NCBI GenBank assembly: GCA_015063245.1
Contig: SUSV01000010.1
Location: 1-50,297 of the forward strand
Source of the DNA: Thermoplasmata archaeon
GTDB lineage: Archaea > Thermoplasmatota > Thermoplasmata > Methanomassiliicoccales > Methanomethylophilaceae
Length of the DNA stretch: 50,297 nucleotides
Direction of reading: 5' to 3'
Position numbers and translations under genes: made by a program. Of this stretch, positions 41,404 through 50,119 are shown in pieces (the first letter of the stretch is position 1; every line of letters starts with the position of its first letter). The notes under the pieces were generated by a model. The model did no database searches, had not been told where the DNA came from, and saw only the letters and a program-made list of their open reading frames with translations.

Positions 41404-42728
41404 ATCGACACCTCCGGTCTCCTCAGGTCGAACTGCTTCTCCCAGTCCTCGGCTATAGAGAACAGGACGCGCTCGTTCCAGTGGTCTGCGACGAACTGCA
41501 TCCCGACGGGCATACCCTCGGAATCATATCCGCAGGGTACCGACAGGTGCGGTGTTCCCGCGATGTTGGCGGGGACTGTTAGATAATCCGCCTTGTATGA
41601 TTCCAGGGCGGACATCTTCGAGATGTCCGAGAATCTGGGCGCCGTGAAGGGCATGGTGGGGGCGAGGACCGCATCGTGCGTCTCCAGAACCCTCTTGTAA
41701 TCGTTGATGACGACCTGCCTGACCTCTCTGGCCTTGGCGTAGTGCCTTCCTCCGAATCCGGCCATACGCGCGTATGTTCCGAGAAGGATCCTCCTCTTGG
41801 CCTCGTCGCCGAAGTACTTGGAGCGGACCTCTGTGAAGTAGTCGTCGAATTTGAGCGAGTGGTCCCCTTCCTGATGCCCGTACCTCATACCGACGTACCT
41901 GGCGAGGTTGGTGGATGCCTCGGATGTCGCCAGGATGTAGTATGCGGGCATCGCGTACTTCAGGGAGGGCATGTCGACATAATCGACCTGCACTCCCATC
42001 GACTTCAGCCGCTCGACCGCATCCTTGAATACGGATTCGACCTCCTTGGACAGCCCCTCGATTCCCTCCTTGGGGATCGCTACGGACTCCATCTTCTTGT
42101 ATGACGTGTCGAAGTCGGGCTGGACCATGGATGTGGGGTCCCTCTCGTCCTTCCCTGCGATGATCTCCATGTACTTCCTGAGGTCCGCAGCCTTCTGGGA
42201 GAGGACTCCGATCTTGTCCAGCGAGTTCCCGTAGTCGATGAGCCCGTGCCTCGAGACACGGCCGTAGGTGGGGGCGATGCCGTATACCCCGCAGAACGAG
42301 GCGGGACAGCAGATGGAACCTCCCGTGGAGACTCCCAGTGAAACGTGATCGTCGATGACTGATGCGGCGCATGCCGATCCTCCGGATGAACCTCCGCACG
42401 CCCTGTCGAGGTCGTAGGGGTTCCTGGGGATCTCGAACCCGGAGTTGGTGGAGAATGTCCCGAATCCGAACTCATCCATGTTCGTCTTGCCGATGAGCTT
42501 TCCTCCGGCCGCCCTGAGCTTCTCGATGCTGGTGGCGTCGAAGACGGGGTGGTATCCTTCGAGGATCCTCGATCCCGCACAGGTCTCCATGTCCTTGGAT
42601 GTGAGATTGTCCTTCGCTGAGAACAGGAACTTGGAGTCTCCCGCGTCGACGTCATCGGTCATCGCGTGGAACATCTGGTACTTCTCGTTGATCCTCTTCA
42701 GATCCCTGAGTGTGTCGGCGGAGCTCAT
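41400..42728 (-). CDS. gatA: Asp/Glu-tRNA amidotransferase subunit A
   Basis: 442 aa amidase-signature enzyme. The catalytic triad is visible as Lys39 in SAKDNLT, a Ser in CGGSSGGSA (near residues 112-119) and the nucleophile Ser138 in VSTGGSI. It hydrolyses glutamine to supply ammonia to GatB. It is the middle gene of gatC-gatA-gatB with 4-nt overlaps on both sides. Pairing with a predicted non-discriminating AspRS suggests an Asn-tRNA role; archaea normally use GatDE for Gln-tRNA. Confidence 0.96.
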   Translation of the reverse strand: MSSADTLRDLKRINEKYQMFHAMTDDVDAGDSKFLFSAKDNLTSKDMETCAGSRILEGYHPVFDATSIEKLRAAGGKLIGKTNMDEFGFGTFSTNSGFEIPRNPYDLDRACGGSSGGSACAASVIDDHVSLGVSTGGSICCPASFCGVYGIAPTYGRVSRHGLIDYGNSLDKIGVLSQKAADLRKYMEIIAGKDERDPTSMVQPDFDTSYKKMESVAIPKEGIEGLSKEVESVFKDAVERLKSMGVQVDYVDMPSLKYAMPAYYILATSEASTNLARYVGMRYGHQEGDHSLKFDDYFTEVRSKYFGDEAKRRILLGTYARMAGFGGRHYAKAREVRQVVINDYKRVLETHDAVLAPTMPFTAPRFSDISKMSALESYKADYLTVPANIAGTPHLSVPCGYDSEGMPVGMQFVADHWNERVLFSIAEDWEKQFDLRRPEVSI

Positions 42729-42997
42729 GAAAGCCTCGGCCCCCTGACATACCTGTCGTAGGTGTCCATTTCTCTGAGGAGCTGGTCCGCATCGTATATG
42801 ACCTTGGGCTCATCCTCTCTGGTGATGTCCTCGACCTTGATCGGATTGACCCCGCGCTCATCGCATCCGGGAGCCTCGTTCAGAAGCTCGAAGTAGCTGA
42901 GAATGTCTCCCAGGTCCTTGCAGTATTTCTCCAGTTCCTCATCCGTGAGGGCCAAGTGTGCGAACTTAGCCACGTCCTGTACGGTCTTCACATCCAT
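42725..42997 (-). CDS. gatC: Asp/Glu-tRNA amidotransferase subunit C
   Basis: 90 aa. The FAHLALTDEELEKYCKDLGD segment (residues 12-31) and the following ILSYFELLNE helix match GatC, the small subunit that stabilises the GatA-GatB interface. It is the first gene of the operon, and its stop overlaps the gatA ATG. Confidence 0.94.
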   Translation of the reverse strand: MDVKTVQDVAKFAHLALTDEELEKYCKDLGDILSYFELLNEAPGCDERGVNPIKVEDITREDEPKVIYDADQLLREMDTYDRYVRGPRLS

Positions 42998-43039
42998 ATT
43001 TAGACCTTCGGCGGGCTATCGGGCGGATATAATATAACT

Positions 43040-43588
43040 TTATGCGGACGCGTCAGGCGCGCGCACGAAAATGAAACCATAGAGAGTGACCTTACCTTCC
43101 TCGAACCCGAAGGATTCGCCGAAGCTCTCGAACCATTTGCGCAGGTTCAGGCCGAGCGTGGATATGGACTCGATCTTCATTTCGGGGAATCTGCAAGGGT
43201 CGGGGTATGCGCATTCGCCGCAGTAGAGGCACGGTCCGTCGAGGAACCCGATGCAGTCCAGGTTGTTGTTCCTGAGCTCGATGATCATCCTGCGGAACGT
43301 CCTCTGGATGTCCTCGGTGATGCTCTTCATCAGTTCCCTGTCCTTGTAATCGACCTCATAGGTGCGTGATACGACGATGACATAATCCTGCTCGGAAAGG
43401 AATGCTGGCACATCCCTTTTGGCACCCGGGTTGCATCCCCAGTTGGTGTCATATGTGCCGCACTTGTTCTCCTTGCAGCACTGGAAGGCGATGCGATAGC
43501 TCTCCTCATCGTATTCGGGGACAGGTGCTTTCCTGAACGTGAAATCCTCATAACTCTGCAGGGATGCGATGTTCTGCCATGCTTCCAT
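43040..43588 (-). CDS. DUF2284 predicted metal-binding protein
   Basis: 182 aa, Cys-rich. Clusters at CCKENKCGTYDTNWGCNPG (near residues 36-55) and GPCLYCGECAYPDPCRFP (near 119-136) match DUF2284, a family of predicted metal or Fe-S binding proteins common in anaerobes. The function is unknown. It lies 42 bp upstream of gatC on the same strand, with an AT-rich promoter-like segment between the two genes. Confidence 0.85.
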   Translation of the reverse strand: MEAWQNIASLQSYEDFTFRKAPVPEYDEESYRIAFQCCKENKCGTYDTNWGCNPGAKRDVPAFLSEQDYVIVVSRTYEVDYKDRELMKSITEDIQRTFRRMIIELRNNNLDCIGFLDGPCLYCGECAYPDPCRFPEMKIESISTLGLNLRKWFESFGESFGFEEGKVTLYGFIFVRAPDASA

Positions 43589-43704
43589 AGCAGTATGGAC
43601 GTTTTATAGGGTTTATATATGTTACAATAAAAGCCGTCATAATTAGTACGAATTCCATCCAGCATCCCGAAAGACCTTTATTATCCATATCAATAGAACC
43701 TCTC

Positions 43705-44220
43705 ATGGCAGCAGCTGCTACACCCGAGAAACAACTCGCCGCAGGAATGAAGGCGATGGAGGAAGGCGACTTCAAGAAGGCTTACTCTTCTTTCAAGAAG
43801 CTCGTCGTTGAGTTCCCTGACAATGCCGAGTGCTGGTTCTACAAGGCAGAATGCGGGAACTATGCATCAGGAATGTTCGGGGCGAAGGCGGATATCGAAG
43901 AGATCATGGATGCGTACAAGAAGGCGATGGAGCTCGATCCCGAGCGCGCGGACTACTTCCAGGCATACGGTCTGTTCTGCATCTCCGTCCAGAAGTATGA
44001 TGAGGCCGAGAAGGCATACTGCGAAGCAGCGGAGATCGACGAATCGCTGTCATCCTCGCTCTACTCCGAGTTCGCCATAGAGTACTTCAACAATGTCATG
44101 GCGCAGTACGGGGAGATCATGGAGGATCCCAAGGCACGCGCACCTTACGCGAAGAAGGCTCTCCAGTACATGCTGAAGGCCCTCGACATCGATGCAGAGG
44201 AAGCCAAATCGCTTCTCTGA
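43705..44220 (+). CDS. Tetratricopeptide-repeat protein
   Basis: 171 aa with at least three TPR-like helical pairs: LAAGMKAMEEGDFKKAYSSF at residues 10-29, the KAMELDPERADYFQAYGL segment near 73-90, and ISVQKYDEAEKAYCEAAEID near 93-112. Proteins of this type are protein-protein adaptors. CTTTATTAT near 43676 lies about 25 nt before the ATG, fitting a leaderless transcript. A terminator follows. The partner is unknown. Confidence 0.85.
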   Translation: MAAAATPEKQLAAGMKAMEEGDFKKAYSSFKKLVVEFPDNAECWFYKAECGNYASGMFGAKADIEEIMDAYKKAMELDPERADYFQAYGLFCISVQKYDEAEKAYCEAAEIDESLSSSLYSEFAIEYFNNVMAQYGEIMEDPKARAPYAKKALQYMLKALDIDAEEAKSLL

Positions 44221-44239
44221 GATCTCTAAACGTTTCATC

Positions 44240-44266
44240 GGGCCGGGTCTCCGGCCCATCTTTATT
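44240..44266 (+). terminator. Terminator after the TPR gene
   Basis: GGGCCGG-gtct-CCGGCCC, a perfect 7-bp GC stem with a 4-nt loop, followed by ATCTTTATT. Confidence 0.8.
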
Positions 44267-44303
44267 CATCTGTTTGCAGAACGTCCGTTACTCGGATGAT
44301 GGC

Positions 44304-44322
44304 GGAGCGGGAACACCGCTCC
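44304..44322. terminator. Hairpin between the TPR gene and tRNA-Met
   Basis: GGAGCGG-gaaca-CCGCTCC is a perfect 7-bp stem, about 26 bp beyond the 3' end of the tRNA on the minus strand. It may terminate the tRNA transcript or act as a barrier between convergent units. Confidence 0.45.
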
Positions 44323-44347
44323 TAATTAGGAGAATGACAGGAAAATA

Positions 44348-44425
44348 TGGTAGCGAGGAGTCGATTTGAACGACCGATCTCCGGGTTATGAGCCCGACGG
44401 GATATCCTGGCTACCCCACCTCGCT
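44348..44425 (-). tRNA. Initiator tRNA-Met (CAU)
   Basis: On the minus strand, acceptor AGCGAGG pairs with CCUCGCU and the anticodon arm is UCGGG-CUCAUAA-CCCGG. The three consecutive G-C pairs above the loop and the A1-U72 pair are the archaeal initiator marks. The T arm carries UUCAAAU. Unlike the tRNA-Pro gene, CCA directly follows A73 in the DNA. A TTTATAATA promoter element lies about 27 nt upstream. Confidence 0.93.
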
Positions 44426-44469
44426 ATAATGACGCCTATGGGAGTCTATTATAAAACGTTTGGGGAAGT

Positions 44470-44802
44470 TCAGAAGAACTTCTTCAGGAACATAAGATCG
44501 TCGATCTTCCCTTTGATCTGGATTTTCTTCAGCACGAATGCCCTCATGGGCCTGAGTGTGCCGTCGATGAGCGCTTGGAGATTCTCCGGAGTGGTGGTGA
44601 GGGTGACGTCGGCCTCCTGCAGGAGCATGGGGACGAAGTCGTAGATTTGAGCGTTCTTCAGCTTCATGGAGTAGGTCTCGGAGCCAAGGTCGATGTTGAT
44701 GGTCTTGCTGAGCGGCTCGACCTCCTTCTTCATGTTAGGGTCCTTCTCCATCTTCCTGTGGAACTTGTCGATCATTTCCTGAATCCTGGGCTGCATACTC
44801 AT
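44470..44802 (-). CDS. SCP2-like lipid-binding domain protein
   Basis: 110 aa. The pattern INIDLGSETYSMKLKNAQ, then ADVTLTTTPENLQALIDGTL, then KIQIKGKIDDLMFLKKFF is the small SCP-2 sterol-carrier fold, which binds hydrophobic ligands in a tunnel. The ligand in an archaeon is unknown. GGTGA precedes the ATG, and the gene follows rnhB after 4 bp, so it is co-transcribed and likely translationally coupled to read-through of the UAG in rnhB. Confidence 0.82.
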   Translation of the reverse strand: MSMQPRIQEMIDKFHRKMEKDPNMKKEVEPLSKTINIDLGSETYSMKLKNAQIYDFVPMLLQEADVTLTTTPENLQALIDGTLRPMRAFVLKKIQIKGKIDDLMFLKKFF

Positions 44803-44806
44803 TTTG

Positions 44807-45451
44807 TCACCAATCGTCGAGTTTTGTGATTTTCTTCTTGGAGAGCATGTCTCTCACAGGCTCCCATGAAGTGCGGACATGGGGGGGCGCGGTACCGTTC
44901 TTCTCGATCCAACCACGGATGAAATCCATCGTGTAATGGTCGCTGGGGTACCCACTTCCGACGTTCACACCGAACTCCTCACGGATATCGTCCATCATCC
45001 TGTCTCTCGTCACTTTGGCGATGATGGATGCTGCCGATACTACAGGGTATGTGTCATCAGCTTTATGTTTTGCTATAATTTCAACGTCGTTTCCGACCAG
45101 ATTTCCGAGTTTTATCCCGAAGGATTCCTCGTTGATGTCCGGGCAGTCTGCATAGACCGAACCAGCTTTCCATCTTGTCACGCCTTCGGCGAACATCCTG
45201 AGTTCGATCTCGTTGAGGGAGATCGTCTTCCTCTGCTAATCTATCATTTCAGCAGTCGCGACGACCGTCGTCCAGTGATCCGCCGCATCGATGATCTGGT
45301 CATACATGCGGTCGCGGGCCTTGGGTGTGAGCTTCTTCGAATCCTTCACACCTATCTCCTTCAGTGCATCATCGTTATCGATATACACTACTCCGACCAC
45401 GAGAGGTCCCATCGCAGGCCCTCTCCCAGCTTCATCGACTCCGCACATCAT
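44807..45451 (-). CDS. rnhB: Ribonuclease HII with in-frame UAG codon
   Basis: 214 codons in one frame, with a single TAG at 45236-45238 (codon 72). Upstream lies the DEAGRGPAMGPLVVG active-site motif and KDSKKLTPKARD; downstream lies TISLNEIELRMF, the YADCPDINEE region with the third catalytic Asp, and SAASIIAKVTRD. Both halves are fully conserved RNase HII and the frame does not shift. Termination at UAG would give a 71-aa product without essential residues. In a pyrrolysine-using methanogen the codon would be read as Pyl. The protein removes RNA from RNA-DNA hybrids. The ATG at 45451 is preferred to a TTG at 45469. Confidence 0.85.
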
Positions 45452-45515
45452 ATGCTGATTACCAAACAAGTGGTAGGCCTACACTATTTTAAAGTAGTTG
45501 CGTGATGGAGTTGTA

Positions 45516-46400
45516 ATGACGCTGAAATGTGACCTCCAGTATGGAAAGGGAGATTCCGAGTACAGGCTCTCCCGCGTAGGAGTCAAAGGGGTACGCAAAC
45601 CCATCCTCGTTCAGAGGGATGGTATCAATGGTACTCTCAACAACACTCTGAACTGCAGCATAGACATATTCGTGGACCTGCCCGGTGACCAGAAGGGATC
45701 CCACATGTCCAGGAATGTGGAGGTTCTCAATGAGATCGTGGAGGAGTCCGTTAGGCACCCCATCACAGCGATCGAGGATGTAGCAGCCGATATCTGCAAG
45801 AAGCTCCTGGTGCGCCACGAGTACGCGATGGAGGCGCAGGTAAACATCGAGGCTGAATACTTCCGTGCAACGAAGACCCCTCTCGGGAAGGATACGTTCG
45901 AGTCATACACGCTCCTCGCAGGAGGCCACATAGAGCGTGACGGGGAGCTCACGAAGATGGTGGGTGTGGAGGTCATCGGTATGACCGCATGCCCCTGCGG
46001 ACAGCAGACCGTCACGGAGATGCTCGAGATCGAGAGCAAGTATCCCGTTATGACCCACAACCAGAGGAATGTGTGCTCGCTCTGCGTCTACATGCCGGAC
46101 GGAGTCACTGTGGAGGCCGATGATCTCATCGATATCGTGGAGGCATCGTTCTCATCCCCCACATTCGAGCTCCTGAAGAGGCCTGACGAAGGTCAGGTCA
46201 TCATCAACGCCCACTCCAACACCAAGTTCGTGGAGGATGTCGTCAGAGCCGTCCTCGACAACTTCGTGAAGAAGTACCCAGAACTGCCTGATGACGTCTA
46301 CATCGATGTCGTCAGCGATTCCGAGGAATCCATCCACAAGCATGATGCATTCGCCGAGAGGGAGGCCCTTCTCGGAGAGCTGCGTATGGAAAACCAGTGA
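45516..46400 (+). CDS. mptA: GTP cyclohydrolase IV (MptA, FolE2 family)
   Basis: 294 aa. The FolE2-type motifs are present: the opening SRVGVKGVRKPI, the zinc/active-site GMTACPCGQQT near residue 158 and the MTHNQRN segment. MptA opens GTP to a dihydroneopterin cyclic phosphate, the first step toward methanopterin-type pterins; in haloarchaea the same family also supports archaeosine synthesis. The ATG at 45516 follows GGAG by 5 nt and is preferred to the upstream ATG at 45498. It is divergent from rnhB. Confidence 0.94.
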   Translation: MTLKCDLQYGKGDSEYRLSRVGVKGVRKPILVQRDGINGTLNNTLNCSIDIFVDLPGDQKGSHMSRNVEVLNEIVEESVRHPITAIEDVAADICKKLLVRHEYAMEAQVNIEAEYFRATKTPLGKDTFESYTLLAGGHIERDGELTKMVGVEVIGMTACPCGQQTVTEMLEIESKYPVMTHNQRNVCSLCVYMPDGVTVEADDLIDIVEASFSSPTFELLKRPDEGQVIINAHSNTKFVEDVVRAVLDNFVKKYPELPDDVYIDVVSDSEESIHKHDAFAEREALLGELRMENQ

Positions 46401-46433
46401 GAAACAATAAAGAAATGGAGGAGGGGGACAGGA

Positions 46434-47204
46434 TCACTCCTGTCCTTCCTCGATTTTTTCCAGTTTTACATCAAGTACCGATATATCGGATACGTAGACG
46501 TCCTTAGGACATTCAAGATCGTCCAGGCAGCCTACCCAGTATACGACGAGTCCGGGTCCGAAGAGCTCCGTGTAGGGGATGAGCTGCTTGCGGGAGTTGT
46601 ACTTGAACTCGGTGTTATCGCCGAACGAGGCCTTGCTCTCGACCCAGAAGATCTTGTTCCCCTTGTACATCACCGGCTTGTCCAGAAGGCAGTCCGGGGT
46701 CTTAGTGAATTCCGTGTCGCGGAGATCGTTCTCCGTACGGTATGTGATGCCCTGACCATCCAGCCACTGATGTGCCAGATCCTCTCCCCAGAGGCCCCTC
46801 TCCTTCTGCCTGTCGTTGGCTTCGGGAGAGTAGACGATGTCATTGGCGATGGCCTCACGGATCTCATCGGCGACCTCGGGGCTCTCGAGGGAGTCGGGGT
46901 CGTTGATAGATGCCCAGAAATCCTTCTTCGAGGTTCCGTCCTCGAGGAAGATGAACATGGCTGTGAGGATCGGGGGGAATTTGTACTTGTTCGAGAGGTC
47001 CATGATCGTCTTTCCCTTATGCCATTCCTTGAGCATCCTGGGCGCGTTCTGCTTGACGATGTAGAACCTCTTCTTCACATCCCTGCTGGTCTTCTGCGTG
47101 TAAAGGGTGTCCAGCAGCCTCTCGTCATAGCGTCCCCTAAGTGCTTCCACGTCCGCAGGGGTCCTGAGGCTGTTGTAGAGTTCTTTGTACTCTGCGTAAT
47201 CCAC
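46434..47204 (-). CDS. CDIN1 (C15orf41)-like TPD-domain nuclease
   Basis: 256 aa. An N-terminal helical region with a winged-helix-like section (DLSNKYKFPPILTAMFIF near residues 69-86) is followed by a PD-(D/E)xK-like nuclease core: GLWGEDLAHQWL, the family-defining TPDCLLDKPV near residue 170, and FWVESKASFGD with the ExK pair. This matches the archaeal/eukaryotic TPD family that includes human CDIN1. Activity is inferred from the fold. It follows the flavoprotein gene by 4 bp in one operon. Confidence 0.85.
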   Translation of the reverse strand: MDYAEYKELYNSLRTPADVEALRGRYDERLLDTLYTQKTSRDVKKRFYIVKQNAPRMLKEWHKGKTIMDLSNKYKFPPILTAMFIFLEDGTSKKDFWASINDPDSLESPEVADEIREAIANDIVYSPEANDRQKERGLWGEDLAHQWLDGQGITYRTENDLRDTEFTKTPDCLLDKPVMYKGNKIFWVESKASFGDNTEFKYNSRKQLIPYTELFGPGLVVYWVGCLDDLECPKDVYVSDISVLDVKLEKIEEGQE

Positions 47205-47208
47205 GGTA

Positions 47209-48561
47209 TCACTGGGAGAAGTTTCTGCAGAGATCCTCTACCGCCGATATGACGACGTCCTTGACCATGGATGTCGGGGGGCAGTATGCGTTCTCTGAAC
47301 GGACGAGGAAGTCCTCGGCCGTCATTCCGTTGATCGCAGCGGCAGTGAGCCAGTCGATACGGCCGGTCGCTTCCTCTCCTGCGATGATCTGTGCTCCGAT
47401 GATCCTGTGGGATGTCCTGTCTGCGAGAACCTTGACGATGAGTTCCTTTCCGCCGGGGTGGTATCTGGCGCGGGTCAGTCCCTCGGCCTTACCCTCGACG
47501 ACGTCGATTCCATACCAGGATGCAAGTCCCTCCGAGAGTCCGGTTCCTGCTATCTGCTTCTCGCCGATGAGGCTGACCCAAGGGCTTGCGACGGGCCCGA
47601 AGAGCCTCTTCTCCCTGCAGACCGCGTTGTTCCCGGCTACGGTTCCCTGCTTGACTGCCGTGGAACCCAGCTGACTCATGGTGGCTCCGTTCATTATCGC
47701 GGACTCGCACTGGACAAGGTCCCCCGCGACATAGATGTCGGGGACGAGCCTGCCCCTCTTGTAGGGCTGGAGCGTGGGGGAGACGATGAGCGCGTTGAGC
47801 TGACCGACGTCGAATCCCAATGCCTTGGGGATGTCGAGGTTGGCGCGGACTCCCGTAGCGAAGATCATGACGTCGCAGGGATACTCCTTGCCGTCAGCCG
47901 TGACGCTTGTGACCTTGTCTGTTCCGTTTACTGCCTGTATGGGTGCCTTCATGACGAACTTGATGCCCATACCCTCCAGGTGCTCCTGGATGTTGTCCGC
48001 CATATCCTTGTCGGCGATACGGGGGATGACCTGGTTCATCATCTCGACGACCGTGACATCCTTACCCATGTTCTTGAATGAGACTGCGAGCTCGAGTCCG
48101 ATGACCCCGGCTCCTCCGATGACGACATTCTTCGCATCCTTGAGGGCCTCCTGGATGTTCTTACCGTCCCTGACGGTCCTCACGATGAATACGTTCCTGA
48201 GTCCGGTCCCTTCGATCGGAGGAACGAACACCCTTCCGCCTGTCGCGATGATCAATGCGTCGTACTGGTATGCCTTTCCGTCTGCTGTGACGGTCTTGGA
48301 AGCATCGTCCACGGACTCGACTTTGGTCTTGGTGCAGATCTTGATCCCGCGCTCCTTCTCGTAGAACTCGGGAGTGTGCATGACTATGTCTGTCCAGTTG
48401 CTCTTCCCCTCGATACCCCATGGGATAGCACAGGGGGAATAGGCGACATCCTCGTCCTCTGTGAAGACGGTGACCTCGCAGGCAGGGTCTTTTGCCTTTG
48501 CGGTGGAAGCAGCGGTCATTCCGGCTGCTCCCGAACCGATTACTATGATTTTCTTAGCCAT
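47209..48561 (-). CDS. CoA-disulfide reductase/NADH oxidase-like flavoprotein
   Basis: 450 aa. The FAD motif VIGSGAAGMTAAS (residues 7-19), the redox Cys44 in YSPCAIPW, the NAD motif VIGGAGVIGLELA (near 150) and the FAD-binding VAGDLVQ (near 277) match the single-Cys family of CoA-disulfide reductases, NADH peroxidases and NADH oxidases. It may remove oxygen or keep thiols reduced in this anaerobe. The ATG at 48561 starts the conserved MAKKIIVIGSG; the frame is open upstream to 48849, but that part is antisense to the divergent RaSEA gene. Confidence 0.9.
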   Translation of the reverse strand: MAKKIIVIGSGAAGMTAASTAKAKDPACEVTVFTEDEDVAYSPCAIPWGIEGKSNWTDIVMHTPEFYEKERGIKICTKTKVESVDDASKTVTADGKAYQYDALIIATGGRVFVPPIEGTGLRNVFIVRTVRDGKNIQEALKDAKNVVIGGAGVIGLELAVSFKNMGKDVTVVEMMNQVIPRIADKDMADNIQEHLEGMGIKFVMKAPIQAVNGTDKVTSVTADGKEYPCDVMIFATGVRANLDIPKALGFDVGQLNALIVSPTLQPYKRGRLVPDIYVAGDLVQCESAIMNGATMSQLGSTAVKQGTVAGNNAVCREKRLFGPVASPWVSLIGEKQIAGTGLSEGLASWYGIDVVEGKAEGLTRARYHPGGKELIVKVLADRTSHRIIGAQIIAGEEATGRIDWLTAAAINGMTAEDFLVRSENAYCPPTSMVKDVVISAVEDLCRNFSQ

Positions 48562-48709
48562 ATTAGGCTCTCTCCGCCCCGTCATCTTTTGCCTTATTAA
48601 AAAAATGACGGTCGGAACGGGCGTGCGGGTGCAGGCGCACGCGGTACCGTTAAAAACGGCTCCGACAAAGGATTTTAACCCGTTCCCCCATACAAGTTTC
48701 GGTATCCAG

Positions 48710-49702
48710 ATGAGAGAGAAGAGATCGCCGTCGGAATTGGAGGCCCTCTGGAAAGAGGACGACATGGCAGACGGCTCAAAGGTCAAGGCGATGGTCGTCA
48801 TCATGCGCACCAACGGTTGCTGTTGGGTCAAGCATGGCGGATGCACCATGTGCGGTTACAGGGAAGCATCCCTGATGAACGTGACCGAGGAGGATCTCCT
48901 CAAGCAGCTGGACCAGGCATTGTCCCGTTACAAGGGCGAGCCGTTCGTGAAGATCTACACGTCGGGCAGTTTCCTGGATGACAACGAGGTCCCTCCGAAC
49001 GTGAGGGAGAGGTACTTCGAGGCCTTCAAGGACTGCAAGCGTCTGCTCTTCGAGAGCCGTCCGGAGTTCATAACCCCGGAGGTCGTCGCAACGCTCCCCA
49101 AGAACGTCACGGTGGCGCTGGGTCTTGAGAGTTCTAACCCCGATGTTCTCGAGAAATCCGTCCACAAGGGCTTCACGCCGGAGGACATCAGAAGGGCCGG
49201 CGAGCTGCTCAAGGCGAACGGCCTGATGGTCAGGACGTACCTGCTTCTGAAGCCCCCGTTCATGACCGAGGAGATGGCGATAAGGGATGCAGTGGACTCT
49301 GCAAGGTTCGCCGACCCGTTCTCCGATGAGATCTCGGTCAACCCTCTCAACGTGCAGAGGGGAACGTACGTGGAGCGTCTCTGGAAGAGAGGGGAGTTCA
49401 GGTCCCCTTGGATCTGGTCTCTCATAGACGTGTTCAGGCAGCTATCGGGCACTGTGAGCTCGAGGCTGATGTCCTCTCCTTCTGGAGGAGGGGCCATGAG
49501 AGGGGTCCACAACTGCGGGCAGTGCGACCAGAAGGCATTGGATGCCGTCGAGAGATTCAGTCACTCGCAGGACGTCAAGGACCTTGACGTCAGCTGCAAT
49601 TGCATAGAGAAATGGGAGGCCTACAAGCGCTCCGAGACAATACTCGGATCGCCCGCGGACCTCGACAGGGATTTCGAAAACGAGTTAGTTTTGAGGATGT
49701 GA
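48710..49702 (+). CDS. Archaeosine synthase radical SAM subunit RaSEA
   Basis: 330 aa. The cluster-binding motif is NGCCWVKHGGCTMCGYRE (near residues 35-52), where the Cys-x6-Cys-x2-Cys spacing and GCTMCGY are characteristic of RaSEA (TIGR01210), not of ordinary radical SAM proteins. The IYTSGSFLDDNE and FESRPEFI segments follow. With ArcS it completes archaeosine (G+ at position 15) in tRNA. The ATG at 48710 is chosen; the open frame upstream is antisense to the flavoprotein gene. The DUF5611 gene follows after 5 bp. Confidence 0.92.
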   Translation: MREKRSPSELEALWKEDDMADGSKVKAMVVIMRTNGCCWVKHGGCTMCGYREASLMNVTEEDLLKQLDQALSRYKGEPFVKIYTSGSFLDDNEVPPNVRERYFEAFKDCKRLLFESRPEFITPEVVATLPKNVTVALGLESSNPDVLEKSVHKGFTPEDIRRAGELLKANGLMVRTYLLLKPPFMTEEMAIRDAVDSARFADPFSDEISVNPLNVQRGTYVERLWKRGEFRSPWIWSLIDVFRQLSGTVSSRLMSSPSGGGAMRGVHNCGQCDQKALDAVERFSHSQDVKDLDVSCNCIEKWEAYKRSETILGSPADLDRDFENELVLRM

Positions 49703-49707
49703 AAGGG

Positions 49708-50031
49708 ATGGATTACGACATCAAGAAAGGTTGGTACAAGAAGGTCGAAGGGGATGCGCTGGCACAGTTGATGGAAGAGGTCTTCGGCAACGTCAGGAAG
49801 GAGGGCGACAAGTGCATCTCGTCCTACGGTGTGCTCGAGGTCATCGAGGTCACCGTGCTCGCCAAGGACAAGCTCGACATCACAACCAAGAACAGGGACG
49901 GCCCCATGACCGACGACGAGATCCTCGACAGCAAGAGGAAGCTCAATGTTTTCGCAGAGAAGGCCACTGGATTCGATGCAAAGGCCCGTATGAAGAGGGC
50001 TCAGAAGAAGGCCAAGGAAGGCACGCTCTGA
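49708..50031 (+). CDS. DUF5611 family archaeal protein
   Basis: 107 aa. The opening MDYDIKKGWYKKVEGD, the KLDITTKNRDGP segment and the basic end (ARMKRAQKKAKEG) match the small archaeal DUF5611 family of unknown function. GAAAGGG precedes the ATG at 49708. It lies 5 bp after RaSEA, so it is co-transcribed, perhaps acting in tRNA modification or as an RNA-binding partner; that is only contextual. Confidence 0.82.
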   Translation: MDYDIKKGWYKKVEGDALAQLMEEVFGNVRKEGDKCISSYGVLEVIEVTVLAKDKLDITTKNRDGPMTDDEILDSKRKLNVFAEKATGFDAKARMKRAQKKAKEGTL

Positions 50032-50049
50032 TTTTCAGCTAAACGCATA

Positions 50050-50083
50050 CCCTCGCGTCCTTTATTATAATAGTACGCGAGGG
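50050..50083. repeat. 9-bp inverted repeat with AT-rich loop
   Basis: CCCTCGCGT (50050-50058) and ACGCGAGGG (50075-50083) are perfect inverted repeats around a 16-base loop, CCTTTATTATAATAGT. It lies 19 bp after the DUF5611 stop and may end that operon; alternatively the AT loop may be a promoter element flanked by operator arms. Confidence 0.55.
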
Positions 50084-50119
50084 CCATCTTTAAATATAAC
50101 TTATCTATACGACTTTTTG

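Noticed and set aside
40609..41586. Long plus-strand frame of 325 codons
   Set aside because: It is antisense to gatB and gatA, has no family resemblance and reflects codon bias of the real genes.
44807..45469. rnhB as two separate genes or a frameshifted pseudogene
   Set aside because: Both halves are in the same frame (starts differ by a multiple of three) and join at a single TAG with conserved sequence on both sides, so neither a frameshift nor two genes is needed.
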